Of a stretch of 64,000 nucleotides of DNA, positions 17,738 to 27,349 are shown piece by piece. Below the pieces are notes generated by a model. That model was not told the origin of the DNA. It did no database searches and saw only the letters and a list, made by a program, of their open reading frames with translations. The translations under genes and the position numbers were made by a program. Within the stretch, counting starts at the first letter, position 1, and every line of letters starts with the position of its first letter. The stretch spans positions 2,356,001-2,420,000 of the forward strand of contig CBDCAO010000012.1 in assembly GCA_965213935.1 (NCBI GenBank). The letters run 5' to 3'. This DNA is from Bin52 sp965213935. GTDB lineage: Bacteria > Pseudomonadota > Alphaproteobacteria > Thalassobaculales > Thalassobaculaceae.

Positions 17738-17898
17738 GCCGCGTGATGCTCCGGCCGTGAGCTGTGCCGGTGCCTTCCTAGCACGTCGCGCAAGCGCAGG
17801 CACGGAGATGCGTGTTGCCGCAGCAATCCCCGTGCCACTAGTATGCGCCGCGCCCGCGGACCCCTCGTATCATCCAGGCCGGAAGGACCCCGTCCCCG

Positions 17899-19788
17899 AT
17901 GCTGCAACTCATCCGTTCCAAGGTATCCTCGATCCTCGTGAAGGCCCTGTTCGCCCTGCTCGTGGTGAGTTTCGCGGTCTGGGGGATCGGCGACATCTTC
18001 CTGGGCGGTTCCGGCGGCCGCGCCGCCATCACCGTGGGCGAGACCATCTTCTCGTCAACCGAGGTGCTCAACGAATACGACCGGACCCGCCGCGCGCTGG
18101 GCGCGCCGCCGCAGGACGAGGAGCGGATGCGCGCGGCCATTCTCGACGGAGTGATCGAGTCCCTGGTCGAGACCGGCCTGTTCGAGGCCGAGGGCAAGAC
18201 GCTCGGCCTGCTGGTCGGCGAGGACCAGCTCAAGGCCTGGGTGCGGGAGTCGCCGATGTTTCGCGACCATACCGACCGCTTCAGTCCGGAACTGTTCCGC
18301 CAGGCCATGTTCCGCTTCGGCATGGCCGAGGCCGAGTTCTTCGCCGCCATCGCCAGGCAGCTGAAGCGGGACCAGATCGCGGCCGCCGTCCGGAGCACCG
18401 CATTGGTTCCGGACGGCCTGGTCGAGGCTCTGCATGCGTGGCGGGCCGAAACCCGGCTGGCGGACGGAGTGTTCATCTCCGTCGACTCGATGATCGGCAT
18501 TCCCGAGCCCGGGCCCGCGGAACTGCAGGATCACTACGAGACCGAACGATCGGCCTACGTGGCTCCCGAGTACCGCGAGGCGACCTTCCTGTCGCTGGCC
18601 GCCGGGGAGCTCGCAAGCGAGATCCTGGTGCCCGAGACCGAACTGCGTTCCGAGTACGATCAGCGCATCGACGAGTTCACCCGGCCCGCGACCCGCGATC
18701 TCACCCAGTTCCTGTTCGATGACGAGGACAGCGCACGCGCCGCACTCACCACGGCAGCAGCCTCGACGGGGACGGAGTCCGTGATCGCCGCGCTCACCGC
18801 GGCCGCGGGCGCGCCGGTGATGCTCAACGCCGCGACCGAGGCCGATTTTGTCGAGGATGCGGAACGGGCTGCGGCATTCGGAACCGCCGAGGGAACCGCC
18901 AGTGCGCCGGTAGGCACTGCCTTCGGCTGGAAGGTATTCGTGGTCCGCTCGGCGACGCCGCACCGGACCCTGTCATTCGACGAGGCGCGCCAGGGGATAC
19001 GTGACGCGAGTGCCCGTGAGCGCGCGCTCGATGCCATGTTCGAACTCGCGAACAGCTTCGAGGACGCCCTCGCCGGCGGGGCGACGATCGAGGAGGCGGC
19101 CCGCAGGATCGACCTGGTTTCACGAACTGTTGACAGGATCGACAGAACGGGTGCCGGAACGGATGGTCAGCCGGTCCCGGAGCTTCCCGGCAGCGAGATC
19201 TTCCTGCGCACGCTGTTCGAGACCGGTGAAGGCGAACAGAGCACGCTCACCGAAACGGCGGATGGTGGATACTTCCTGCTGCGTGTCGATCGCGTGATCC
19301 CGCCGCGACAGCGTGACCTCGCCGAGGTCAGGGACCTGGTTGTGCAGAGCTGGCGGCATGCCCGGGCACTGGAACGGGCCGGGGAACATGCGCAACGCCT
19401 TGCGGCGGCGTCACGGAGCGGCGTCGGTCTGAAGGCCGGCGCGCGCACACTCGGATTGACGACACAAGCCATCGGACCGGTCGGACGTGACGGCTCGGGA
19501 CTGGACCAGGAGGCCTGGCCGGGGCCGACGGTCGACACCATCTTCGGGCTCGGACGCGGCGAAATCGCGACCAGCCGGGGCAATACCGGAGTCGCGGTTC
19601 TGGAACTCGTCGAGATCAGGGGCCCCAATCCCGACCGGACCCGGGCCGGCCGGACCGGGCTTGAGTCCCGGCTGCAAACTGTCATGGGCCAGGATTACGT
19701 GGACGCCTACACCCGCAACCTGCGCGAACGCCATCCGGCAACCATCGACCGCGGCTACATCGACACCCTGATGGCAGCCTCGCAATGA
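17899..19788 (+). CDS. SurA/PpiD-like periplasmic folding chaperone (peptidyl-prolyl isomerase family)
   Basis: This 629-residue inner-membrane-anchored protein has a single N-terminal span (about residues 14-32, after a short basic tail), then a SurA_N-like chaperone region (about 35-190), a parvulin-like region around 240-370, and a long C-terminal helical part. This is the PpiD architecture: a membrane-tethered chaperone near the Sec exit. The parvulin domain looks degenerate, so isomerase activity is doubtful. Its stop overlaps the trpE start (ATGA). The ppiD-trpE order is conserved in Alphaproteobacteria. Confidence 0.85.
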   Translation: MLQLIRSKVSSILVKALFALLVVSFAVWGIGDIFLGGSGGRAAITVGETIFSSTEVLNEYDRTRRALGAPPQDEERMRAAILDGVIESLVETGLFEAEGKTLGLLVGEDQLKAWVRESPMFRDHTDRFSPELFRQAMFRFGMAEAEFFAAIARQLKRDQIAAAVRSTALVPDGLVEALHAWRAETRLADGVFISVDSMIGIPEPGPAELQDHYETERSAYVAPEYREATFLSLAAGELASEILVPETELRSEYDQRIDEFTRPATRDLTQFLFDDEDSARAALTTAAASTGTESVIAALTAAAGAPVMLNAATEADFVEDAERAAAFGTAEGTASAPVGTAFGWKVFVVRSATPHRTLSFDEARQGIRDASARERALDAMFELANSFEDALAGGATIEEAARRIDLVSRTVDRIDRTGAGTDGQPVPELPGSEIFLRTLFETGEGEQSTLTETADGGYFLLRVDRVIPPRQRDLAEVRDLVVQSWRHARALERAGEHAQRLAAASRSGVGLKAGARTLGLTTQAIGPVGRDGSGLDQEAWPGPTVDTIFGLGRGEIATSRGNTGVAVLELVEIRGPNPDRTRAGRTGLESRLQTVMGQDYVDAYTRNLRERHPATIDRGYIDTLMAASQ

Positions 19789-21287
19789 CCGTGGAACCCG
19801 ACCTCGCAGGCTTCTCCGCCACCTACGGCCGCGGCGAGGCCCAGGTGGTGTGGACCAGCATGGTCGCCGACCTGGAGACACCGGTCTCGGCCATGCTCAA
19901 GCTGGCCGACGGCAAGGCGAACGCGTTCCTGCTGGAGTCCGTGGAAGGCGGAGCGGTGCGGGGCCGCTTCTCGATCATCGGGTTGCGGCCAGACCTGGTG
20001 TGGCGGTTTTCCCGCGACAGGGCCGAGATCAACTGGCGGGCCGACTCCGAGCCGGACGCATTCGAGCCCTGCAGCGAGCCTCCGATGCAGTCATTGCGCA
20101 CGGTACTGGCGCGGTCGCGGATCGCACTTCCCGACGGACTTCCGCCCATGTCGTCCGGACTGTTCGGATACATGGGCTACGACGCGGTGCGGTTGACCGA
20201 GAACATTCCCGATACCACGCGCGACGACCTCGAGATCCCCGACGGCATTTTCGTGCGCCCGACGCTCATCTGCGTCTTCGACAGGCTTGAGGACGTGGTC
20301 AGTATCGTCACCCCGGCATGGCCCGAGCCGGGAGTATCGGCGGACGCCGCCTACCGGGCGGCCCGGACCCGAATTGCCGGCGTCATCGCCGATTTCCGCC
20401 GCGGGCTGCCCGCGGGCACCAGTGACTGCTCCCTGGAACTCGGCGACCCGGTCTCGCCGACGTCACGGCAGGAATTCTGCGACGTGGTGGAACGGGCGAA
20501 GGACTACATCCGGGCCGGTGACGCGTTCCAGATTGTCCCGTCGCTGCGGTTTTCGGTTCCGTTTCCATTGCCGTCGATGTCGCTGTACAGGTCGCTCCGC
20601 CGGCTGAACCCCTCGCCGTTCCTGTTCTTCTTCGACTTCGGCGACTTCTCGATTGTCGGATCCAGCCCCGAGATCCTGGTCCGGCTGCGTGACGATGTCG
20701 TCACCCTGCGTCCGCTCGCGGGTACCAAGCCACGCGGTGCGACGGCGGCACTGGACCGGAAGATGGCGGAGGAACTGCTCAGCGATCCAAAGGAGCGGGC
20801 CGAACACCTGATGCTGCTCGATCTCGGCCGCAACGACGTGGGCCGGGTCTCGAAGATCGGCAGCGTGCGCGTGGTGGAGCAGTTCGTCATCGAGTACTAC
20901 TCGCACGTGATGCATATCGCGAGCCATGTCGAGGGCAGAATTCGCGACGGGCTGGACGGACTCGACGCGCTGGCCGGGAGTTTCCCAGCCGGCACCGTGT
21001 CGGGCGCCCCGAAGGTCCGGGCCATGGAGATCATCGACGAGCTTGAGGAAACGCGCCGCGGTGTCTACGCGGGTGCCATCGGCTACTTCAGCGCCGCCGG
21101 CGCCATGGACACCTGCATCGCACTCAGGACGGCTCTGGTGAAGGACGGTGTCATGCACATCCAGGCTGGCTGCGGGGTCGTCGCCGACAGCGATCCGAAC
21201 ACCGAATACGAGGAGTGCGTCAACAAGGCGCGCGCCCTGTTCCGGGCAGCCGAGGAAGCCGTGAGGTTCGCCGCCGGCCAGTCCTGA
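19785..21287 (+). CDS. trpE: Anthranilate synthase component I
   Basis: This enzyme converts chorismate to anthranilate, the first step of tryptophan synthesis. The 500-residue protein shows the N-terminal feedback region (FLLESVEGG near residue 47 is part of the tryptophan site) and the chorismate-binding core with RPLAGTKPRG, DLGRNDVGRVSKIG, the GTVSGAPKVRAMEI loop and AGCGVVADS. It is coupled to the upstream chaperone gene by an ATGA overlap. The usual next genes, trpG, trpD and trpC, do not follow; an MFS gene lies convergent 232 bases away. Confidence 0.96.
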   Translation: MTVEPDLAGFSATYGRGEAQVVWTSMVADLETPVSAMLKLADGKANAFLLESVEGGAVRGRFSIIGLRPDLVWRFSRDRAEINWRADSEPDAFEPCSEPPMQSLRTVLARSRIALPDGLPPMSSGLFGYMGYDAVRLTENIPDTTRDDLEIPDGIFVRPTLICVFDRLEDVVSIVTPAWPEPGVSADAAYRAARTRIAGVIADFRRGLPAGTSDCSLELGDPVSPTSRQEFCDVVERAKDYIRAGDAFQIVPSLRFSVPFPLPSMSLYRSLRRLNPSPFLFFFDFGDFSIVGSSPEILVRLRDDVVTLRPLAGTKPRGATAALDRKMAEELLSDPKERAEHLMLLDLGRNDVGRVSKIGSVRVVEQFVIEYYSHVMHIASHVEGRIRDGLDGLDALAGSFPAGTVSGAPKVRAMEIIDELEETRRGVYAGAIGYFSAAGAMDTCIALRTALVKDGVMHIQAGCGVVADSDPNTEYEECVNKARALFRAAEEAVRFAAGQS

Positions 21288-21519
21288 CCGGTCGCGCGGG
21301 AGAGGCCGTGTCACGCCCGGATGAGCACGAGCCGGGCCTGACGGCATCCACCCTTCGACGGGCAGGCTGGCCTCCGAAGGCGGTGGACCACGCGGGCGGG
21401 GCCCGCAAACGTGGTGTCGCAATTGCCGACCGGAGGCCACGAAACCAGGGGGATGGGACGGTGTTCCTGTCGGTGGGGGCGCGGTCCGCCCTCACGGGAA
21501 ACAGGGCCGGGCGTTCCGG

Positions 21520-22737
21520 TTACTCCGCCGCGGTTGGCGCCTCGCGGAGGTCAAGCCTCCTGTCCTGGCCCGTCCTCGGAAGCAGTGTGGCCGCGAGTGT
21601 CGCCGCCGCGGCGATGCCCGCGAGGACGATCAGCAGCCACGCGAAACCCTGGGTGGTGGCGTAGATCCAGGCGATGAGCGGAATGGCAGCTGCGGCAACG
21701 CCCAGGGCGAGGACGAACTTGACACCGAAGGCGGTAGCCCGCCAGCGCGGCGGGGTGAACCGGGCAAACAGGCTGTTCTCGGCCGGCGTGCCGATGGTGT
21801 TGGCAACAACCATGGCAACCACGAGGACGATCAGGAGAGTTCCGTCGACAAGTGCGGCGACCAGCAGAAGCGGCGCCTGGGCGAGCCATGAACACAGGTA
21901 TACCCTGCGGACATCGAACCTGTCCGAAAGCCACCCGCCGAGAACCTGGGTGACACTGGACACCAGGTAGACGGCCGATACCACGAAACCGATTCCGATC
22001 AACCCGTCGCCAAGCATCCCGGAGAGCCGGGCTTCGAACAACTTGGGCAGGGCGAAGGACGTCGCCTGGTAGACGAGGCCGGTGCAGGCAACGGTTGCCA
22101 GCAGGACCAGGGCGCCGCGCTGCATGTCCCTGCGGCTGGCTTCGGGCGGCGCGGAGCGGCGATAGGACGTGTCCTCGGTCACAAGACCGGCGCCAATGGC
22201 CAGCAGCAGCAGGACGCCGGTCGCGATACACAGCGCTCCCGGCAGGATGAATGCGGCCTGCCAGGACCAGTAGTCGGTCAGGATGCCGGCGACGAGCGGA
22301 GCCATCGCCACGCCGATACTGCCGCACACCCCGTTCCAGCCAAGAGCCCTGCCCCGGTTCGCGACACGCCGCACCACCCAGGCGATCCCGACCGGATGGT
22401 AAATCGAGCCGAAGAACCCGATGGTTGCAAGCCCGAGTGCGACCTCGAATGGTGTTGTCGCAAGACCGGTCAGCACGGCGCCGCCACCGGTTCCCAGGAA
22501 GAAGATCACCATCATGCCCGGCGCACTCCACCGGTCACCGAGGAAACCCGCCGGCAACGCCATGGCGCCGAACAGCACGTTTCCTGCCAGCATCAGGCCG
22601 ATCAGCTGGTGATAGGGCAGGTCAAACACCCCTTCGAGGGCGATCACCACCGTCGGATAGACCAGCATCAGGAAATGCGAATAGGCGTGGCCGACATTCG
22701 AAAAGGCCTGCGCGGTGCGGCTTCGGATGTCGGTCAT
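21520..22737 (-). CDS. MFS transporter
   Basis: This 405-residue major facilitator protein has about 12 hydrophobic segments. The loop-2 region GFLGDRWSAPGM and a matching GGWLSDRFDVRR in the second half are the paired MFS loop motifs. A long polar loop in the middle (about residues 190-205) separates the two six-helix halves. The substrate is unknown. Similar proteins lie in the nitrate/sialate-like or drug-exporter branches, and sequence does not decide. It is transcribed toward trpE and starts just after the tRNA-Pro gene. Confidence 0.8.
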   Translation of the reverse strand: MTDIRSRTAQAFSNVGHAYSHFLMLVYPTVVIALEGVFDLPYHQLIGLMLAGNVLFGAMALPAGFLGDRWSAPGMMVIFFLGTGGGAVLTGLATTPFEVALGLATIGFFGSIYHPVGIAWVVRRVANRGRALGWNGVCGSIGVAMAPLVAGILTDYWSWQAAFILPGALCIATGVLLLLAIGAGLVTEDTSYRRSAPPEASRRDMQRGALVLLATVACTGLVYQATSFALPKLFEARLSGMLGDGLIGIGFVVSAVYLVSSVTQVLGGWLSDRFDVRRVYLCSWLAQAPLLLVAALVDGTLLIVLVVAMVVANTIGTPAENSLFARFTPPRWRATAFGVKFVLALGVAAAAIPLIAWIYATTQGFAWLLIVLAGIAAAATLAATLLPRTGQDRRLDLREAPTAAE

Positions 22738-22788
22738 GGCCCGTCTGCGATCATGAGTGCGGCATGGGGAACGCCGACGTTTCGCACG

Positions 22789-22865
22789 TGGTCGGAGCGG
22801 CGGGATTTGAACCCACGACCCCTACACCCCCAGTGTAGTGCGCTACCAGACTGCGCCACGCTCCG
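22789..22865 (-). tRNA. tRNA-Pro (anticodon GGG)
   Basis: A full cloverleaf can be drawn on the minus strand: acceptor CGGAGCG/CGCTCCG (seven pairs), D arm GCGC...GCGC, anticodon stem CTACA/TGTAG around the loop CTGGGGG (anticodon GGG, proline), T arm GTGGG-TTCAAAT-CCCGC, discriminator A, and an encoded CCA at 22791-22789. The C1-G72 pair is typical of bacterial tRNA-Pro. It lies downstream of the MerR-like gene. Confidence 0.97.
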
Positions 22866-22938
22866 GACACCATGTGCGGATCCTGCTTCTTGTATGGTGT
22901 TTGCCCGTCGCGGGCAAGCGGATCGGAATGAAGTCCGG

Positions 22939-23382
22939 TCAGGTGCCCGGGTTGCGCGCCGCCTCGAGCTGCCGGCGCAGTTCGAGCAATTCCTCGTAGA
23001 TCTCGAGCAACTGCTCCCGCATGGAAGGCTCGGTGTCGACATCGGAGGCAGACGAGGTATCCGTGACCCCGGGTCCCACGCTGCCGTCCCGCAGGATACG
23101 CTGGGCACCTCTGATGGTGTAGCCGTCATCGTGGAGCAGGCGCTGGATGCGGCGCAGCACCTGGATGTCCTCGGACCGGTAGTACCGCCGGCCACCTCCC
23201 CGCTTCAGCGGCTTAATCTCGCTAAACTTGGTCTCCCAGAAACGCAGGACGTGCGCCGGAAGATCGAGTTCGCGCGCAACCTCGCTGATGGTCTGGAATG
23301 CGCGTCCCGGCACCCGGTCGCCAGGCCGGTCGCTGTCTCTGTCGAACGTCACCGCCGGCCACCGGTCACTGATCGCTTCCAA
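22939..23382 (-). CDS. MerR family transcriptional regulator
   Basis: This 147-residue protein has a MerR-type winged helix-turn-helix (about residues 28-95: TISEVARELDLPAHVLRFWE, KPLKRGGGRRYYR, EDIQVLRRIQ) and a coiled C-terminal region. It has no metal-binding cysteines, so it is the short MerR variant always found after ihfA in Alphaproteobacteria, whose target is not established. The TTG at 23382 lies inside the end of ihfA (17-base overlap). A GTG at 23352 is another possible start. Confidence 0.9.
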   Translation of the reverse strand: MEAISDRWPAVTFDRDSDRPGDRVPGRAFQTISEVARELDLPAHVLRFWETKFSEIKPLKRGGGRRYYRSEDIQVLRRIQRLLHDDGYTIRGAQRILRDGSVGPGVTDTSSASDVDTEPSMREQLLEIYEELLELRRQLEAARNPGT

Positions 23383-23677
23383 GCAGGCTCTTGTTGATCC
23401 GGTCCTTCAGGAGCCGGGACGCCCTGAATACCAGCACACTTCGCGGAGGGATCGGCACTTCCTCGCCGGAACGCGGGTTGCGTCCGATCCGTTCGCGCTT
23501 GTGACACACCGAAAAACTGCCGAATGTCGGCAGCTTGACCGTGTCACCGCGTTCAAAGGCCTGGGAAATTTCCTCGAGGATGGACTCGAGCAGAACAGAG
23601 GAGTCGTGACGGGAAAACCCCATTTGGCGGCACAGAGCCTCGCTTAACTGTGCGCGGGTTAGTGTCGTGCCGTTCAT
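23366..23677 (-). CDS. ihfA: Integration host factor subunit alpha
   Basis: This 103-residue nucleoid protein bends DNA as a heterodimer with IhfB. The fold is readable: an N-terminal helical body (TRAQLSEALCRQMGF), then the beta arm with GDTVKLPTFGSFSV and the intercalating proline in GRNPRSGEEVPI, and a C-terminal helix. The motif RNPRTGE/RNPRSGE is the DNA-contact loop of this family. It overlaps the downstream MerR gene and follows fabH after about 320 bases. Confidence 0.95.
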   Translation of the reverse strand: MNGTTLTRAQLSEALCRQMGFSRHDSSVLLESILEEISQAFERGDTVKLPTFGSFSVCHKRERIGRNPRSGEEVPIPPRSVLVFRASRLLKDRINKSLLGSDQ

Positions 23678-23997
23678 GCCAAAAAAGCGCCTCGCTCCAC
23701 CTTGGCCACGATGCTACGCGGTCAGGTCAGACGCGTCAAACCGCTTGTCCCTGTCCCGCTGCCGCTGCCCCTGCATTTGCGGCACGTCCGCGCAGACTGT
23801 GCCCCGCGAGCCACGAACGCCCGTGACGGGATCGCTCCCGGGCCGAAACCCGGCAATCCGGGACCACCGTGCGAGACCGCGAGCAAGGCCCGTGCGCGCC
23901 CCGGGTCCCCGGCCCATGTCCTCCGCGCCGGCCAGGACCGGAACCTTTCATGATTTTGTAACAACACTGTGGCAAACACGGCACAGACTGTGGCGCA
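23678..23997. other. Intergenic stretch between fabH and ihfA
   Basis: These 320 bases hold no credible gene. They are GC-rich near ihfA, and AT-richer close to fabH (around 23945-23970). An ihfA promoter must lie here, but no clear -35/-10 pair was seen. No terminator hairpin with a T-tract was found after fabH. Confidence 0.45.
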
Positions 23998-25008
23998 TCA
24001 GGTACAGTGAGAGTCCTGCGCGTACCGCGGCACTCCAATCCTGACAAGGCCCGCGCCCCACACCAGTCCGCCGCCGATGGCTTCAAACAGCACCAGGTGG
24101 CCCGGTTTCACGCGCCCGTCCCCGACCGCCTCGGCGAGAGCAAGAGGTACGGAGGCCGCAGAGGTATTGGCATGCCGCTCGATGGTGCACACGACCTTTT
24201 CGGGCGGCAGCCGCATCCGCGCGGCCATGCTGTCAATGATCCTGCGATTGGCCTGATGGGGTACCAGCCAGTCGATATCGTCGACGCTCAGCCTGTTGGC
24301 CGTCAGTGTCTCGTCGATGACCCGTCCAAGCTTGGACACGGCGTGTCGATAGACTTCGCGGCCATTCATGCGCACGTGCCCGCTGGTGCCACTGCGTGAC
24401 GGGCCGCCATCGACGTAGAGAATATCGCGTTCACGTCCATCGGAATGGAGATGTGTCGACAGCACGCCGTAGCCGGAACTGTCCGCGGAGTTGTCCCCCT
24501 TCAGCACGACGGCACCTGCGCCATCCCCGAACAGCACGCACGTCGATCGGTCCTTCCAGTCGAGAATCCGTGTGAAGGTCTCGGCTCCGACGACGATGGC
24601 GCACTGGAACTGACCGGTGCGGATCAGGCTGTCTGCAACCGACACGGCATAGATGAAGCCGGCACACACCGCCTGCACGTCGAATGCGGCGCCACGCTGC
24701 ATCCCAAGTCCGGCCTGGACCCGGGTCGCGGTCGACGGAAAGGTGTCGTCCGGAGTCGTGGTGGCAACGACAACGAGGTCGACCTCGTCAGCGCTCAGTC
24801 CTGCGGCGGCAAGCGCGGAGCGGGAAGCGGCAAGTGCAAGATCGGAGGTCAGTTCGTCATCGGCAGCGACATGCCGCTGCCGGATACCGGTACGCTGAAC
24901 GATCCACTCGTCGGACGTGTCCACGCGTTCGGCCAGTTCATCATTGCCGAGAACGCGGTCTGGCAGGTAGGAACCGCAGCCGAGAAGCAGGGAGCGCCGG
25001 GCGGTCAA
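23998..25008 (-). CDS. fabH: Beta-ketoacyl-ACP synthase III
   Basis: This enzyme starts fatty-acid synthesis by condensing acetyl-CoA with malonyl-ACP. The 336-residue product carries the catalytic triad: Cys in DVQAVCAGFIYA (near residue 115), His in PHQANRRI, and Asn in ERHANTSAASVP. It starts with TTG at 25008, overlapping the plsX stop (TTGA), so its translation probably depends on plsX. The order plsX-fabH-ihfA is conserved in the class. Confidence 0.96.
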   Translation of the reverse strand: MTARRSLLLGCGSYLPDRVLGNDELAERVDTSDEWIVQRTGIRQRHVAADDELTSDLALAASRSALAAAGLSADEVDLVVVATTTPDDTFPSTATRVQAGLGMQRGAAFDVQAVCAGFIYAVSVADSLIRTGQFQCAIVVGAETFTRILDWKDRSTCVLFGDGAGAVVLKGDNSADSSGYGVLSTHLHSDGRERDILYVDGGPSRSGTSGHVRMNGREVYRHAVSKLGRVIDETLTANRLSVDDIDWLVPHQANRRIIDSMAARMRLPPEKVVCTIERHANTSAASVPLALAEAVGDGRVKPGHLVLFEAIGGGLVWGAGLVRIGVPRYAQDSHCT

Positions 25009-26060
25009 GGAAGCGCTGCCGACACGCTGTTCTGACCCTGGACTGTCTCCAGCACGGACAGTTCCTCCCGTACGCTTTCAAGAAAGCCGAACCGGGCCAT
25101 GTTGGCGGCAACGCAAATGGCGTTGGCAAAGCCGAGCCTGTCGGTTCCGCCGTGGCTCTTGACCACGATGCTGTTGAGCCCGAGGAACACCGCACCGTTG
25201 CGATGTCGCGGGTCCACCCGTCCGAGGGCGCGTCCCAGTGCCCGTCTGCACAACAGGTATCCCAGTTGCGCGGTCCAGCTCGAGCGGAACGAGTCCCGGA
25301 GCAGGCTGGTCAGGAACTGCGCCGACCCCTCGGCGGTTTTCAAAGCGATGTTTCCGGTAAATCCGTTGGTCACGATCACGTCGACCGATCCCGTGGCCAG
25401 ATCATTGCCCTCCACGAACCCGTGATAGTTGAGCGGCATGTCACAGTTGCGAAGGATATCCGCCGCGTCACGCAGATCCTGGTATCCCTTCTGTTCTTCA
25501 CTGCCGACATTGAGCAGTCCGACCGAAGGTGTCTCGAGACCCAGGACAATCCGGGTGAAGATCGCACCCATCATTGCGAACTGGACGTAGTTTTCGGTGT
25601 CGCACTCGATGTTCGCCCCGAGATCGAGCACGCAGGTCTCGCCCCGGAGCGTGGGGAAGAATCCGGCTATTGCGGGTCGGGTGATGCCGGGACAGGTGCC
25701 GATCAGGAATTTCGACAGGGCCATGAAGGCGCCGGTGTTTCCGGCTGAAACCACGCCATCGGCCGTTCCGCTGGCAACCAGGTCGGTCGCGACCCGCATG
25801 CTGGTCCTGCGCCCCCGGCGCAGGACCGCAGACGGACGCTCGTCGGCTCCGACGACCTCGTCACTGGGCACGATTTCCACGTCGCTGTTGCGCAACCGCC
25901 TGGTCCTCGCCACCAGGTCCGTGACCCGCGCCTCCTCGCCGACCAGGACAAGACGCAGATCGGGCATCCGCTCGAGAGCGATATCGGCTCCCTGAACAAC
26001 GAAGTCGGGAGCCTGGTCGCCTCCCATGGCATCAAGCGCGATGGTTGTGGAAACAGCCAT
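25005..26060 (-). CDS. plsX: Phosphate acyltransferase
   Basis: PlsX makes acyl-phosphate from acyl-ACP, the first step of the PlsX/PlsY route to phosphatidic acid. The 351-residue product starts with the family hallmark ALDAMGGDQAP and contains SAGNTGAFMAL, the nucleotide-fold LLNVGSEEQKG and a terminal LGLNSIVVKSHG. It is a peripheral cytosolic enzyme. The ATG at 26060 lies 104 bases after DUF177. The ribosomal protein gene rpmF, which often sits in this gap, is absent because the gap is too short. Confidence 0.97.
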   Translation of the reverse strand: MAVSTTIALDAMGGDQAPDFVVQGADIALERMPDLRLVLVGEEARVTDLVARTRRLRNSDVEIVPSDEVVGADERPSAVLRRGRRTSMRVATDLVASGTADGVVSAGNTGAFMALSKFLIGTCPGITRPAIAGFFPTLRGETCVLDLGANIECDTENYVQFAMMGAIFTRIVLGLETPSVGLLNVGSEEQKGYQDLRDAADILRNCDMPLNYHGFVEGNDLATGSVDVIVTNGFTGNIALKTAEGSAQFLTSLLRDSFRSSWTAQLGYLLCRRALGRALGRVDPRHRNGAVFLGLNSIVVKSHGGTDRLGFANAICVAANMARFGFLESVREELSVLETVQGQNSVSAALP

Positions 26061-26164
26061 ATGTGTATCGGAACGTGGTTGTCGTTCGTGGATTCACTTC
26101 GGTTTCCCTGTTCAGGATGCCAACCGGATCACCGTAGCATATACGTTGCACGTCTGCCCGGGCG

Positions 26165-26704
26165 TCATCGATCGGACGACCCCTGAAGGTCGAGCGTCCT
26201 GAGTGCGGAAAACGGATTGTCGGCGTCGGCATCGTCGTCGCCGGCACTGCAGGCCAGCGTTTCACCCTCGAACCGACCCGCTTCAAGCAACACAGGGTCA
26301 AGCGCCAGCGACAGCTGCTGCGCGCATACCTCTCCCACGTCGAACACACCTCCGGGGGCAGGCTCCGCGTCCTCGGCCTGTTCGGAATTGAGCGCGCCAA
26401 GCTCCTCGATCGCCTCGGGAGTCGCCACGATTTCCTCGAATTCCTCGCCAATGATGAATTCGAGCGGCGGTTCACCGGCCTCCCCGGCCACACTGACCTC
26501 GGCACATGCCGTGCCCTCGAGACGGACTGCATCCTCAAGCAGCCTGCAGGCCCGCAGGGTGACCCGGAAGTCGGCAATCGATTCGACCCCGAATCGCCGC
26601 GCGAGAGCAGCGCACTCCCGGCCGCTCGCCTGCAGACAAATTCCACCGGATTCCGGGAGGAGGTCTGACAGGCGCATGACCCTGCTGAATTCCGGGGCCG
26701 TCAC
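26165..26704 (-). CDS. DUF177 domain protein (YceD/Rnd-associated)
   Basis: This 179-residue DUF177 protein has a conserved N-terminal beta region, the central CRLLEDAVRLEG and the acidic EEFEEIVATPE segment, and the motif GEVCAQQLSLALDP, the family signature around residue 130. DUF177 (YceD) homologues are linked to ribosomal RNA and 23S stability in other bacteria and plants, but the alphaproteobacterial function is not known. It starts with GTG overlapping the stop of the chaperone gene upstream (GTGA) and precedes plsX. Confidence 0.85.
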   Translation of the reverse strand: MTAPEFSRVMRLSDLLPESGGICLQASGRECAALARRFGVESIADFRVTLRACRLLEDAVRLEGTACAEVSVAGEAGEPPLEFIIGEEFEEIVATPEAIEELGALNSEQAEDAEPAPGGVFDVGEVCAQQLSLALDPVLLEAGRFEGETLACSAGDDDADADNPFSALRTLDLQGSSDR

Positions 26705-27240
26705 GGCGAAGGATCTCCGAAACAGGCCGTCCCCGCCAGCATGTCGGAGACCGGCTGTGTCGCAAGCAACCGTTCCGCGGACCTGACGTAATCGGCCAGC
26801 CGGCGCACCGTATCATTGTCGGGAACCGTGCCGCGGTAGACGTTGCGAGCCAGCGCGTCCTCAAGCGTGCTCCCGGCAAGTCCCGCCTCGTAGGCCCCTA
26901 GCCGCCCGTAGAACGCTGCCCCCATCTGTTTCACCCGTTTGCCCACAGACATGTCACCCACACCAATTTCGCGCAGGGTCTCGTCCATATCGACGAACAT
27001 GTGGTCAAACAGCGCCTGGGCGAACCTGGCTGCATCCCGGGACTCTCCCTTCAGGCGACGTTGAATCAGCACCATGTGCAGGACCAGCATATCGAACCGG
27101 CCATCAAGTGAGTCCGGAACAGCCAGATCACGGTAGAACTCGATACGACGGGACTGTGCCACAATTCCGTCGTAGATTCGAGATACGCAGTGACGCATGG
27201 CCCGCGTGCGAATGCGCCGAAGCGTCAGCCACCGGATCAT
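26701..27240 (-). CDS. Ubiquinol-cytochrome c chaperone family protein (CBP3/UQCC1-like)
   Basis: This 179-residue helical protein of the CBP3 family shows the typical pattern RIYDGIVAQSRRIEFYRDLAVPDS, GRFDMLVLHMVLIQRRL, FDHMFVDMDETLREIGVGD and GKRVKQMGAAFYGR. Homologues assist assembly of cytochrome b into the bc1 complex. I chose the ATG at 27240, where family similarity begins; the frame continues upstream by more than 300 bases across the divergent bamE start and is not credible there. It couples to DUF177 and is divergent from bamE, with 109 bases between starts. Confidence 0.85.
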   Translation of the reverse strand: MIRWLTLRRIRTRAMRHCVSRIYDGIVAQSRRIEFYRDLAVPDSLDGRFDMLVLHMVLIQRRLKGESRDAARFAQALFDHMFVDMDETLREIGVGDMSVGKRVKQMGAAFYGRLGAYEAGLAGSTLEDALARNVYRGTVPDNDTVRRLADYVRSAERLLATQPVSDMLAGTACFGDPSP

Positions 27241-27349
27241 GGACGTCGCCGACCGGGAGCCATTGCCGGTTCCGGGATTGACCGCGGACGTGCTTGCGAC
27301 CACATTCCACGGTGAATACCGGATTGCATGAGTCCATCGTGTTGCGAGA

